From Telopea speciosissima (lineage: Eukaryota > Streptophyta > Magnoliopsida > Proteales > Proteaceae): a DNA stretch of 64,000 bases. The notes beneath the pieces were generated by a model. That model was not told where the DNA came from and did no database searches. It was given only the letters and a program-made list of their open reading frames with translations. The DNA lies in NCBI RefSeq assembly GCF_018873765.1, contig NC_057925.1, positions 58,788,970 to 58,852,969 of the forward strand, read 5' to 3'. Shown piece after piece: positions 22,727 to 34,700 of this stretch. Made by a program: the position numbers and the translations under genes. Numbering within the stretch: the first letter of the stretch is position 1; every line of letters starts with the position of its first letter.

Positions 22727-22880
22727 GCCTAAGAACTCTAAAAGGCGACCTCGTCTATGATCCCCATCAACAACATCCAGACCATATAAAATCTGAGTAT
22801 TTAAGGTTGATAAATGCCTAAGAACTCTAAAAGGCGACCTTGCCTAGTAGCAAGATCCCCATCAACATCCAGACCATAAA
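22727..22880 (-). repeat. Tandem duplication at the 3' end of coiled-coil member B
   Basis: The stretch with CCTAAGAACTCTAAAAGGCG and CCCCATCAAC...CATCCAGACCAT occurs twice, at about 22727-22795 and 22814-22880. The right copy is the coding end of member B. The left copy is a shortened duplicate beyond its stop codon. Confidence 0.65.
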
Positions 22881-23157
22881 ATCTGAGCAGATCTTCGAGT
22901 CTGTGCCCCTCAACACTCCACGCATCTTTGACTATTTTAGCGGGCTCATCTGGAACTACACCTTCATCGTTCCGAAGCCAATTAATAGTTGCTGATGGAA
23001 TTCCCGCAAGTCTTGAGTTACAAACCATAGCCCTGGCGTTGAACTCAGACTTAATTAAACTGTGTTTGATATTGCCCAGTTGCTGATTAATGTTGGTCAG
23101 TTGCTCATTAATGTTGTCCAGTTGCTCATTAATGTCTGGCTGGTCTTGTTCGGCCAT
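22801..23157 (-). CDS. Coiled-coil protein of unknown family, member B (118 aa, intact)
   Basis: Function unknown. Starts MAEQDQPDI, chosen because the same ATG context opens all four members. Residues about 8-35 are near-perfect heptads (INEQLDNINEQLTNINQQLG) that should form a coiled coil. The C-terminal block reads EFNARAMVCNSRLAGIP, TINWLRNDEGVVPDEP, EDLLRFYGLDVDGD and ATRQGRLLEFLG. Shared with member A: FN, NSR, WLRN-EG, LL-FY, D, AT, RL and LG. No signal peptide or membrane span. The leader lies at 23158-23760. Similar repeat-plus-NSR domains occur, I think, in fungal proteins, but I cannot confirm that here. Confidence 0.65.
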   Translation of the reverse strand: MAEQDQPDINEQLDNINEQLTNINQQLGNIKHSLIKSEFNARAMVCNSRLAGIPSATINWLRNDEGVVPDEPAKIVKDAWSVEGHRLEDLLRFYGLDVDGDLATRQGRLLEFLGIYQP

Positions 23158-23760
23158 TCCTGTACATCAGCAGCTTAAAGGTTAGAAGAAGACATTTTAT
23201 CATAGCAAAGAGGCAGACCACCTAAACTACAAACAGGAAAGAGACCTACAAAAAAGAAGAGATAGCAAGCAAGCACACAATAAGCAGGAAGACGGAGCAA
23301 GAAAACCTGATCGGAGAAGAAAAAATAAAAAGACTAAATCCTGTCAAACAGTCGGATCGGATACTCGTTCCCAGGAAACAAAAAAAAAAAATAAAATCCT
23401 CCAGTGACAATAAATCACTGGAAAGAACCGATCATCGAGCACCATAGATAGATTGATGAAATTAAAAACTACTCATCGATTTCCAGAGTAAAGCAGTTAA
23501 AAAACGATCAACAAATGCTTTTACCAATCTCTGAAAAGAATAGAGAGAATTATTACAAAGATCAATGTCTCGGTAAGAATAAGAAAATCTCGAGCGAAGA
23601 AAAGAAGAAAAGCAAAGGTTCGATCGGCATACCTACCTCGGTAAGTTCCACCCAACCCCCACAAAGCCTTTGTTGAAAAACTTGTCGATCCAAAAGAGAT
23701 CGAAAAGGTGAGAAGAAGAGAACGGTTGGCTTGATTACCTTTTGGATTTCCTTACCCCCT
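23158..23760 (-). promoter_or_regulatory. Untranslated leader of coiled-coil member B
   Basis: Read on the minus strand it parallels the leader of member D. A first exon ends CCGAG/GTAGGTATGCCGATCG (donor at about 23636). A second exon follows CTTTTCAG/AGATTGGTAAAAGC. A last exon contains CTGCTTATTGTGTGCTTGC, CCTGTTTGTAG and CTAACCTTTAAGCTGCTGATG just before the ATG. The donor of the second exon reads ATGAGT where member D has GTGAGT, so this splice may be lost. Confidence 0.5.
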
Positions 23761-23882
23761 TACTATCTTGGCTTCCACCTTTTGAGATTTGAATTTGACT
23801 TGGTTGCATATTCCCTTTTTATTTTTTTTTTAATTTAATGAAAAATATGTAACAATGGATACCCATATATTAATTTTAATAT

Positions 23883-24051
23883 GAAAAAAAGTTCTCTACT
23901 TGGGAGTGCATCCTACACCAACACTCTTATGATTCTACCTCTCTCCTCCCCATGTGAAAAGACACTTCTGCCCTCTTATTTTAAGGAGAAGAGAGATAGA
24001 CACATGGGAGTGCTGGCGTAGGCCACACTCTCATATAGAAAACTGCTTCCC
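23883..24051. mobile_element. GGGAA foldback MITE, copy 3
   Basis: Hairpin with GAGTGCATCCTACACCAACAC and GTGCTGGCGTAGGCCACACT. Flanked by TTTTAATAT (23874-23882) and TATTAATAT (24052-24060), 8 of 9 bases equal. Older than copy 2, since the arms mismatch more. Confidence 0.7.
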
Positions 24052-24120
24052 TATTAATATATATGTCTTGTAGGTAGGTTCGTACCTTTTCTTTTTAGTT
24101 TTGTTTTGTCAAAAAAATAT

Positions 24121-24271
24121 GGAAGAAGGTTCTATACCAACACTCCCATGAATCTATCTATTTCCTCTTCATTTGAAAAGACACCTCTGCACCCTTGTTT
24201 TAAGGAGGAGAGAGATAGACACATGGGAGTACTAGCGTAGGCCACACTCAAACAAAAAATTACTTTCTTTA
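24121..24271. mobile_element. GGGAA foldback MITE, copy 4 (decayed)
   Basis: The core hairpin ACACTCCCATGAATCTATCT / AGATAGACACATGGGAGT is clear, but the outer ends have decayed. It lies between copies 3 and 5. Confidence 0.55.
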
Positions 24272-24283
24272 TATATATATATA

Positions 24284-24448
24284 GGAAAAAAGTTCTTTCT
24301 CCGGGAGTGTGGTCTATGCCAGCACTCCCATGAGTCTATTTCTCTCCTCCCCATGTGAAAAGACACCTCTGCCTCCTTATTTTAAGGAGGAGAGAGATAG
24401 ACACATGGGAATGATGGCATAGGCCACACTCCCGGACATAGAACTGCT

Positions 24449-24451
<3 letters not shown>
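24284..24451. mobile_element. GGGAA foldback MITE, copy 5
   Basis: Left end GGAAAAAAGTTCTTTCTCCG, right end CCGGACATAGAACTGCTTC. It is bordered by AT repeats on both sides, so the target duplication (ATATATATA) cannot be told from the microsatellite. Confidence 0.7.

Positions 24452-24452
<1 letters not shown>

Positions 24453-24496
<44 letters not shown>
24453..24496. repeat. (AT)22 microsatellite
   Basis: Pure AT run of 44 bp starting 2 bp beyond MITE copy 5. Such MITEs often sit in TA-rich targets, and the run may have grown from the insertion site. Confidence 0.9.
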
Positions 24497-24499
<3 letters not shown>

Positions 24500-24617
24500 T
24501 CGTAGGTAGTGTATATTCCACGCAATTAACCTGTTAATCGTTGGATTAGAATCAAGTGATAAGTAATAATGATCTTTGATACAATTTAGGCAATAAAAAT
24601 ACTCAGAAGGTAGCTGT

Positions 24618-25180
24618 GGCCAACAATATGATAAATTCCAGCAAACCAGAATCAATTATGTCTTTGCTCTATCTACTTGTGTGATTTACTACACACAAAG
24701 TAGCTGTGGTTCTTGATTTCCATGAAAGGTTTGAAAGTGATGGTTGCAATTCTTGAAGACAAAGTAAAACCATCTATTAGTATTTTATTTAATTTCCTGA
24801 GATTGTAGTTTGGAGATCTAGGCTACCAACTCTGGCAGGTTATACGGATACAATGCTTTAGTCTTTGCTACTACTATGAACTTGTTTGTTGCTCTGTGTT
24901 CAATCTGTGATTGTTGCTTTATTCTTCGTTGATACAGAGTGTGACAGAGCTGCATGATGGATCAGCTCTTTTTATCAAAGTTGCAAAATACTTATCACCA
25001 GCACTTAATTCACGACATAGATCAGGTTGGCATCATGCCTGATGTGCAATGCACAACTGACATGCTGGCCACACCCAAAGAAACCTTATTGAAGGAAATT
25101 TATGTTACCATCACTCAGATGATGTTAAACAATCAGCTGCATTTTCATGGTGGATGGTATGTTGATCATGGAAATTTGTC
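24618..25180 (+). pseudogene. Partial copy of the CTPA 3' end (intron 11 part plus exon 12), with a deletion
   Basis: 24618-24936 matches CTPA intron 11 and 24937-25098 matches exon 12, so this was copied from DNA, not mRNA. Differences are few by eye. The copy has a 4-base insertion (CTTAATTCACGAC for CTTCATGAC) that breaks the frame. After TTATTGAAGGAAA it jumps to sequence matching 10270-10350, about 490 bp further on, so the last 30 codons and the 3' untranslated region are missing. No other exon is present. Confidence 0.85.
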
Positions 25181-25624
25181 CACAGAGAAGTTTGTTTCAG
25201 TTGAGGTGTCAATAATGTTACTATTTTCTACATGACAGTACATAGATTAGTCTATCTGATAGATGACTAGACAAACATCTCATTAGTACAATTCTATTTG
25301 AGCGTAAATTTTTACATAACAAAATTTGTAAAATAGTGGACCCGATGTAAAATTTTATGTGGTCTCATGTTCCTAGGACGAAAAAAAGATAAAACTCCAT
25401 CGAATAAAAAATAGACTTACAATTTACAGAGTAGGGAAAAAAATCTCCTCGTTAAAATATGGGGAGATTTTACCACGTCTTCTGTCATCCTAATCATGTA
25501 GGTCTTTATTGGACGAAACTATTTCCCACACCATGATTGGTAAAAGAAAAGAGATTCCCACATTATTGGGAAACACTCTCTTCACAAAGAATATGTTTCA
25601 CTATTTGCCGAAAAAACATCCCGG
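25181..25624. other. Intergenic stretch, nothing recognised
   Basis: AT-rich. TGGGGAGATTTTACCACG-like text and A/T runs only; no open frame, RNA or clear repeat. Confidence 0.4.
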
Positions 25625-25777
25625 TGCAGTTCAGGGCTGAGAGTTCGACATGTAGAAGATGTTAAATCCAATGGTGCCGAGCTTGAGAAGATACAAAAAA
25701 ACAAAAAAGGTTCAATCGAGCTTGGCACTGTTGGATTTAGCATCTTCCATGTGTTGAGTTCTGAGCCCCAAATTGCA
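25625..25777. mobile_element. Foldback MITE, TGCA-ended
   Basis: Long hairpin: GGCTGAGAGTTCGACATGTA and GATGTTAAATCCAATGGTGC on the left answer GCACTGTTGGATTTAGCATC and CATGTGTTGAGTTCTGAGCC on the right, with a short A-rich loop. Arms about 60 bp, about 85% matched by eye. Unrelated to the GGGAA family. Confidence 0.7.
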
Positions 25778-26809
25778 TTTTTAGGAAATTGGAGAGAATT
25801 TTAATCCCTATTTGCCACATAAATAGTGTTCTTGCCTGAAATGCATAGACAAATAATGAAGCATCGTGCTTCACTACTCACTAAGCATAGCAATCGGAAG
25901 TAAAACTTTGTTAAAGAAAACCTAAACACTAGCCAATAGGGAACATGAATTGAGATATTGATATGGCCCCGCATCGGTCAATTTTACCTTTATTTTTCAT
26001 TAAAAAATGAGTTTTTTATTTTTTTATTTTATCTTTGGTCCGATATTAATATTCGATTTAAGATCGACGAAATATCAATCTCGACCAATACCAATATCAA
26101 TACAATCCAACCGATGCGATACTGATACCGATACCTCAATCCGTCGCCAGGAACGATGCCGATTCTCATGCTTGGCATTCCTAAATCCAAAGACCCTCTA
26201 AACAGTCTTAACCCAAAACTTTCCCACATTTGGACTTCCAAGCTGCGAACGGTGGAATTTCGGTGGACGGCTCGAAGTTTTAAGACTAAGGTCAAAGCTG
26301 GTTTCCTCAAAAGCCACCCAAAAAACCAAAAAGAAAAGGGTTGTGTCTGGTGACTGTTGGTGACCGGTCACGACTCACGACTACGGCGCTCGCCCACTGT
26401 AAGTCCGTACACGCTCATTACAGGCCCCGACGGGAAGGCATGAATATCGGAAGCTCCATGACCCCGGTTTTCACATCTTAATTACAAATTAGCCCTCCAC
26501 CGTAAATATCCCTTTTATACTCTGAACGGTACATTAGTTAAGGGTAATTTCGTATTAACGTATAATAAATGAATGGCCATTTTCTTCTTTTATTCTTTAT
26601 TAATCCCCTTAAAATTTTTTTTAATGAGCCTCCCAAAACCCTAGAAATTCAGGAGAAGCAGGTGGTTCGGTGGTTTCTCTTTTGAAGCTAATAATAATCC
26701 ATGAATTGCTTTCCCTCAATTCACCTACAGTTTCCATTTCATTTCAGTTTGATTTCGTTATACGTTTACCTGTGGGAAGATTGGAAGCTTTGATTTCAAG
26801 ATACTCTCC
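25778..26809 (+). promoter_or_regulatory. Upstream region and 5' leader of the makorin gene
   Basis: 25960-26150 holds repeat-rich text (GACGAAATATCAATC, GATACTGATACCGATACC) that looks like a decayed transposon end. From about 26640 the sequence reads like a plant leader (CCCAAAACCCTAGAAATTC), running to the ATG at 26810. No firm TATA box. Confidence 0.4.
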
Positions 26810-29800
26810 ATGTCGAAGAGGTAAACATTTCGGTATAATTTCTCATTATTCTTTGTAGCTGAAACGTGGCCTAAATTTATTACGGAGAGACACTTTTTGA
26901 GAGATTCAATCTGGTTCTCGGTTCTTAATTTTGCTTTAACTTTGTGTCGTTTTGTTTACCGATTGTGTTACCTGAGTTTCTGGTAGTAATTAAACGGCAT
27001 CTGCTGGATGAATTTGTCCTTTTTTCATCTTCTTAAACTGGTAAGAGAATTTCTAACGTTTATTGTGATTTGTGCAATTGAGCTAATTTCTTTTGTTTTC
27101 TTATAAATCTTTTGTTCATTTCTCTTAATTATTCAATTTAATTACTGTTTCTGCATAATTTTTTTTTAAAAACTCAAAACGAATGCCAAGTGGTCTTTGA
27201 TGGAAAATTCAATACGAGCCGATTATCCTTTACTTAATGATCTTATTATATTTTTACCTTGGATTTCTACTTGCATGCTGAGCTTTCTTTCTTTTTATCT
27301 CAACATAATGTTATGGTTAATTGTAAATTTGAGCAGGTGCAGGTCATAATTTTATTTGATTAATACGATGTGTTTTGAAAGAAACAATGGCAACAGTTAA
27401 CTGAAAAAAATATTTACCTTGTTCTTGAAGAAAAGAAGGATGGTTTTAAATAGAATTGAATGACAAACCAGGATATGGGTGTCTGACCTAGTTTAGTTGG
27501 TAAACGCTTAGTTGAGTTGAGTTGAAGAGAAGAAGGAAACTCTCAATCGAAGTTTTCTTTTCTCTTAGAGAGATGCATAAGCATTAATATGTCATGCTCC
27601 TAATGTTTGGTAGTATAATTGTGGCTGATGTTCTGTTCTACCTCTCTTTAAATACTAGGATGACGTTTTTTTGTTTTTGTTTGTTTTGGCTTATGATTGA
27701 ATCTTCCCAAATCTAGGCTTGTGATGATTTTTTTTGGGGGAAGTTGCCTAGATCCACTAGATAAGAAAGTTAATTACAAGATAAGTAGGTTTAAAATTTA
27801 TTCTACATGTACTAGTTTCAATTTTTGAAAAAAATTACTTAATCCCCAAAGTTAGTTATTGTTCATGGATTCCAAGAAAAAACAAGATTGAACTTCCTAA
27901 AATACCCCTACACTTCTTCTCTCTCAAATTTTTAATCACATGTGGGATTTGCCACCTCCTCCTTTCTTCTCCCCACAAGACCTCACCTTCCTACCGCTGG
28001 AACCCCGCAACTCCTCCTCCGGCCACCTGCAACTCCTCTCCCCTACAACCCCCCCATCCCCTGCTTTCCTACCCTCCCCGTCACCATTGCTCCACCCATT
28101 AGTGGGATATATCCGAGTGGGTATTAACGGAAAAAAAAAGGGATATATCCGAGTGGGATATAACCTGGACAATAGTGGGATATATCTGACGTTGCAGAGC
28201 TTCTCGCAGCCATTGACATACCATCTGGTAATATAATTGTGCAATTTGGGTTCCTCGTAACATCATCATTACGAGTTTCACAGTGCACTTGGAAGGCCGT
28301 TGCAGCTTCTAACAAAGAGAGGTTGTCCTAGATGCCTCCCCATTTGTAAATATCAAAGCTTCCTCAGTTCTTGGTTTTTGGAAGACGATCCAACAAGCGT
28401 GATATGTTTTGGGGATTATGGGTTGTATAGAAGAGGATCGTGGGGTCCGCCATTTCTAGAGATTAAGCACCTAAGGTTATGGGATTCTGAAACACTTTGA
28501 GCCAAAGATCGAACCTTGGGGTCCGCCATTCCTGTCTTACTCTTTTTTTCCTGAAACAAAAATTGATCATTTATAGAATTTAGAAGTTTCAGGGTTTTTA
28601 ACCACTTACAGCTGAAGAGGCAATTAATTAAAGAGAGTAAATAAGATGCATGGAGGAGATTGTATTGTAGCTAGCAACACATTGGAGAATTGAAAGAAAA
28701 GATAGTTGGGATCAGACTGCAAGAACATGATCTTCCCGCATTAACCTGAGGTGATTATTGTTCCGTTGGAAGAAGCTTCAAAACATCAGACATTGCGGAG
28801 CTTCTCGCAGCCATTGACATACCATGCTCTGCAACATCCGATATATCCCACTAACAAGGAGTGGGGCGGGGGTGCTGAGGGAGGGTAGGAAAGCAGGGGA
28901 TGGGGTGGGGAGACTGAGAACAGGAGAGGTAGGATGTGTTCCAGGTGGGGAAGGAGCTGCAGGGTTACACCATTGCAGTGGCTGGATGGTGCGGCCATGT
29001 GGAGAGAAGAAAGGAGGAGGTGGTGGGTCCCACATATGTGTGATTAAAAACTAAAGAATTAAATAAAAATTTGAGAGAGAAGATGAAGTGTTGGGGTATT
29101 TTAGGAAGTTCAATCTTGTATTTTTTTTTGGAATCCATAATCAATAACTAACTTTGGGGATTAAGTAAATTTTTACAAAATTGAAACTAGTGGATGTGAA
29201 ACAAAGTTTAAACCTACTTATCTTGTAATTAATTTCCTTATCTAGTGGATCTGAGTAATTCTCCCTTTTTTTATTGGGTGGGGGGGGGGGAGGGGGTGTA
29301 GCCTTTGTAGAAGTAAAGTAGTAAAATATTCAGGAGTTTCATTTAATTAGGATTTCTAAAGTTATGATCTTTGCCACCATTGGTCCCCACAAGGCCTAAT
29401 ATTTTCTCTTGTACATCTTATCAGATATCTACATTTATTAGTTTATAGTTTCCTTACAATCGATGTTTGTGTCTTTGATGCCTTCAGGATTCTTTGCAAG
29501 TTCTATGCACATGGAGCATGTTTGAAAGGGGAACACTGTGAATTTTCTCATGACTGGAAGGACCAACCAAACAATGTAATTCTCTTATTCTGTTTGCATC
29601 GTTCGATAACTTTTCTTGGTGAATGGTATTTAGTGTCCTGACCATTGTTTCATAATGGTTTATCGTCACAGATATGCACCTTCTATCAGAGAGGAGTGTG
29701 CTCTTATGGTAGTCGATGCAGGTATGATCATGTTAAAGTTTCTCGTCCGCAAACTTCAGTTTCATCATCGTCAACAAATTCTCGCCAGAACCTAGCTTCC

Positions 29801-31696
29801 AATTTTGTTGAAGTGACTCATCCTTCTAGAACTTCCTTGAGTGGGGAAACAACTAAAGTCCCTAGTGTTCCAACAGAGCTATCAGCTTTGAGCAGACCTT
29901 TCTTTCCTCCCTATAGACCTGCATGGATTCAAGACACTGGAGATCATAACTTCTTTTATGATGGGAATGGTGGGGACTCCACAATCACTCAACCTGTTGA
30001 TCGGCCTATATGTTCATTTGCTGCTGCTGGTATCTGTCCTCGTGGGGAAAAATGCCCACATATTCATGGGGACTTATGTGCCACGTGTGGAAAACATTGC
30101 TTGAATCCATATAGACCTGATGAAAGAGATGAGCACATAATAACATGTGAAAGAAAGAAAAGACACCTTGAGGCATTGAAACATAGTCAAGAAATAGAGT
30201 GCAATGTGTGTTTAGATCGTGTGCTTTCAAAGCCTACTGCTGCTGAACGGAAGTTTGGGTTGCTATCAGAGTGTGATCATCCCTTCTGCATATCCTGTAT
30301 AAGAAATTGGCGTAGTAGTTCCCCGTCCTCTGGCATGGATGTTAATACTGCACTGAGGGCCTGCCCAATATGCCGCAAGCTTTCATACTTTGTTATTCCA
30401 AGTGTAATTTGGTATTCAACAAAGGAAGAAAAGCAGGAGATCATTGACAGCTATAAAGAAAAACTCAGGTACCATATGTTCCTACTAGTATCTATGTTTC
30501 ATTGGTTAGACTAGGTTCTTTATTTACTTTTTCTACTATAATTTTAGCTACTGCACAAACAAACACATCCTGAGAGAGAGACTCAACGTAATCTTGATCC
30601 CAAAAAGCATGTCATATGTGAAGAATGAAAAATCTTTCACAGGAATTTTTTTGTGATGAAATCCAGAAAGGGAAGATAGGATTTGATTTGGAGGGTTTAT
30701 ATAAAGCACAGTGGCCTGTAGATTGCAGTCTTCTCGATTATTCTCTTGAAAGAAGTGGTTTTTTGGGAAGGAGATATTGGGTCAGACCTTCCCCCTTACC
30801 CCTGTGTCTGGTTAGATTTGCTAGTTCTTGTTGGCCTACTTCTTTAACTCGTTCAGTTTTATAATTATGGCCAAAATTTTCAAGACTCTCAACCACAAGA
30901 TTTGGGCTGTCCAACCCTTATTTGGGGACTGCAGGGTTGTGAAAAGCCTTTACAAGATGCAAACGATACAGAAAACTTGCTTGTGGGGTGTGAGTCCACC
31001 AAAACCTGAATCTCATTATGTTGGTTTGAACTTCTTTGAGTAATTTGCGATCTGGAAGTAGCCAACCAGTCCTTTTCTCTTATGAAAGGATCCATAATAT
31101 ATGAGTAGACTCTTATACAGTCTTTAGGAATATTGATGGTTAATGAATTCTTTCAAATGTTTACTTGAACCCTTATTGTATTAGGACTATTTTGTAACTG
31201 TCCATGGAATGTCTCACTTGCAAGATTGTCTAGTGGTGACTCAGATGCTTAGGTGTTTAGGTCTCTTGTGATGAAGCATTGACTAGTTGATGGCTAGGAG
31301 ATGATGTAATGAGTATTGACAGTCTTCACTAATATCAAATCGTACATACAATGATAGACGAGACAATAATGTAGAAGAAGGAACACAGGTCGTTTAACAA
31401 AGTAGTGAATAACAAAAGAAAGTGAGCATTAACAATCAAATCTTTAACAAATAAAACAAGAATTCAAATGGTAAAGAACTTGAAGCAAGTTGTCAACTTG
31501 CTGGTTGAACCCAGTTTATGAATATTGTCGAGATTAGTGGTTCCTTACTCCTGTCCCGCTGATAGGGGTATAGCATAGTCTTTATCTATACTAGAGGGGG
31601 GGGGGGGAATTGTTTTGGTGTCTGTAATTTTTCTTCTTTTTCTTTTTATGGGAAAAAGGTTCTCTGGGCCGCTGGGGGAGAGTACGCTCGCTAGCA

Positions 31697-31732
<36 letters not shown>

Positions 31733-34700
31733 TATGATCTTCTACATCTTAGGTCTCCCCGTTCCGTCATCTGGCTTATGTTCTTCATGTAGCATTCAAA
31801 CCAAATGGCTATGAAATTACATCAATACTTCCACATATTACGGTAGGAGACATTTGTATTTTTCCCCCAGGGGATCTTTAGAATTACCACTGCTTAGCTT
31901 TCAATTCGCCTCTGACCATATCGGATTCTTCCCTCAAGCTTGGAATGGAAATTAGCTATGGGTGGAATGGTGCGGTGCTGTAGGAACCAGTTGGATTCGA
32001 ACCGATGAATAGAAGTTTTGCAGACTCATGCCTTAGTCACTTGGCTACGGTTCCCTATCAATTCCATGTATTTACCCCTTGTCCGACTTTGCTTCACAGG
32101 GTGATACCAGTTCGTATATCAGACGGAATGCTTTGGGAGGAAGGGCACAGCATAGGTGGAGATGGATTTTCATAAAGACTATATAAAACTTGAGAATCTA
32201 AGAGTTTTCCTTACCTGAACCTTATCCGTGGCGACAGTATATAGAAGCATTTAGGGATTTGTTGATGATCCATGATTACAAAGTTGATCAAGCCTCTGAA
32301 ACCAGACTCTTTCTTCCCTCTCGATTCCATATATATATTAATGCAAGGTCGACCTCGAACCAGGGAAAAACCAGTGGGAGATCTATTGCAGTAGGATCAA
32401 TAAAATAAGGAAGAACATAATTGAAAACTGACCTTTTTTTTAAATTTTAATTTCTCTTTTTCTGTTTACATATGAAAGAAGAAAATAAAAGGATAGTAAG
32501 AAGAAGAAGGGGATATGGAAGGGGGATAAGGGACTCTCTTAGTCCTGGGTGAGATCTCACCCAGGGCCTCTCACCGTCACTGCATCTCACAGCTTCAACC
32601 ATAGCTCTTTTTTTCTTTCAATCTTGTCCCTTTTCTGTTCAGCCACATACACTTTATATTAAACCCATTACATAAAGTAACCTTATAAAATAGAAACTCC
32701 GTAGTCTAATAAAACTAATTATAACAGCTGTAGGAGTCCTCCACGTATTGGCAATTGAGTCTTCAATTTGCATTCAATAGCTAACTGGCTCTGGGGCCCT
32801 CTTTATCGCGAAATCGCGAAATCTCCTTCCAATAGAGTTGAACGATATCTCATCAAATCTGAAAGAGAAAACCTTCATGACAGGCTGGGCGATGGCTAAT
32901 GACAGTCTTCAAATAAAGCTAATCTCGCCTCATAATGTGCTGGAAATAAATTGCTCAATATAAGAGGAAATAGAATAGAAAATATCTCCTTAAATAACTG
33001 AAGAATCTCCTCTTTAATTCTGGATATAAATCCACTTTAATTCTGGAAATAAATTAACTTGTAATGCTGCTGGATAATATCCTCTTCAAATCAACAAACA
33101 TATGGATAAACATCCTCTGCTGTTTGTGAATCTTGCAGTGCGGGTTCCATAGAGCGCCACGTGGCGCTGGAAGATCGTGCGTTTCAGATTGTTTTGGCAC
33201 ATTTCAAATGAAATACCCATTTAGAGAACCTGGGTTGAGATATTACCCGTCCGACGAGTGAAATGAACTCGACTTCCCTCTTCCCTCTCTCTCCCAGGTC
33301 TGATGTTTCTCCTTCAATCTGATCTCTACTCTTTGCATCAGATATAAGAACTTCTATTTGATTGCAACAATAATGGATGGCAGCGGCACTTGATCTGTAC
33401 CAGCAACTTCCTTCTATTGATGTTCTTTTTTTTTCAAAACACCATGGCAGCAACTTCTCTTAATATGATGCACATGATGTCAGGACTCCCTCCTCTCAGA
33501 TCTCTGTCTCTATAGGCAGTGACATATAACCATTAAAGTGCAGCATCAACTAATAAACAACTTGAACTTCATAACAGCCCAAGGAATGGAACCCGAATCT
33601 GCACTTTCTCCTTCATAGCAGCCCAAAGAAAATCTCTGTCTATTCTTCTCTATTTCTGCTGAAAAATAGAAAACAGTTGTAGCAGAACCTATTTATGCAT
33701 ACTTCTCTCTAAAAAAATTCTGCAATGGGAGATATCTCTGTTTATGCCCACAAGGTAGTCCTTTTTGAATAAGCACAGGTCGGAAACGGGCAACTCTATG
33801 TATGGGGGAAGGGGTAATTGGGTAAACTTGGAAGCAAGTAAGAAAAAGGGGACAAAGTTGGATAAGAATGGAGGGGAGGGGTAATTCTGGAAAATGGGGA
33901 GATAAAACGGGAAACTTATTGTGCACTTGGAACTTTGGGTTGCCTTTGACCAAAGCGAAAGTAATGGGAAGGGCGGCGTCTTCTACTTGGACACTAAACC
34001 AGCAGAAGTGGTTTTGGTTTCTTTGAAGAGTTCTTCCATGCGGAAAAACCTGATCGACCAAGGATTTCTGGTCGCAGGAGAGGAGTGGAGTCAACTGCAG
34101 TCCAACGAACTGACAAGGGCAGTGTCCAGTTCGACGGAAAGGTAATTTGGGCTTAATAAATCTGTTTGCTAGTGTTAGAGGTTTGTACCAGCAGTGGTGT
34201 CATCTGAAACCAGGAATAAATTCTTCTATTTTTTCCCCCACTCTGGCGAAGCCCTAGAAGGAGATGGCAGTCACAACGAGGGGGGTGGTGGTGGAGACAG
34301 GAAGATGGGTGTTGGGAAGTGGGGTTTTGCCTGTGGGATCGAAGGGGGGGGGGGGTTGGGGTTTCTGCGGGAGATGGAAGAGGGTGGTTTTGGGGTTTTT
34401 TTTTGGGCAGAAACAGGAAGATGGAGGTGTTGCAACAGTCCCGGGGGGGGTTATGTTACTACACATTAACAAAAAAAAAAAAAAAAGGAAAAAAAAAAAG
34501 GGAAAGAGAACGCTACCTAGGCACGTTGGGTGCGCTGCCCCTGCGCCTAGACATGGGCGTCCGGAATGATTTCCGTGCCCCCGGGAATTTCGACCTTTCC
34601 ATGGGGGCACGATTCTAAGGAGATATCAAAGGGTTAACAGCTAAGAGAAGGGGAAGGAGAAGAGAAGAAGAGAAGAGAGATTGGGAGAGAAGCGACCATG

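Noticed and set aside
24336..24655. Frames with Ile-Tyr repeats
   Set aside because: Translation of the (AT)n microsatellite and MITE arms.
27936..28315. Several frames on both strands, Pro-rich or Gly-rich
   Set aside because: They lie in the CT-rich arm of the foldback in makorin intron 1; both strands being open is a base-composition effect.
30006..30230. Minus-strand frame inside makorin exon 3
   Set aside because: Antisense of the RING/CCCH coding exon.
34254..34618. Overlapping Gly-rich and Pro-rich frames
   Set aside because: G runs and A runs produce open frames on both strands; no domain.
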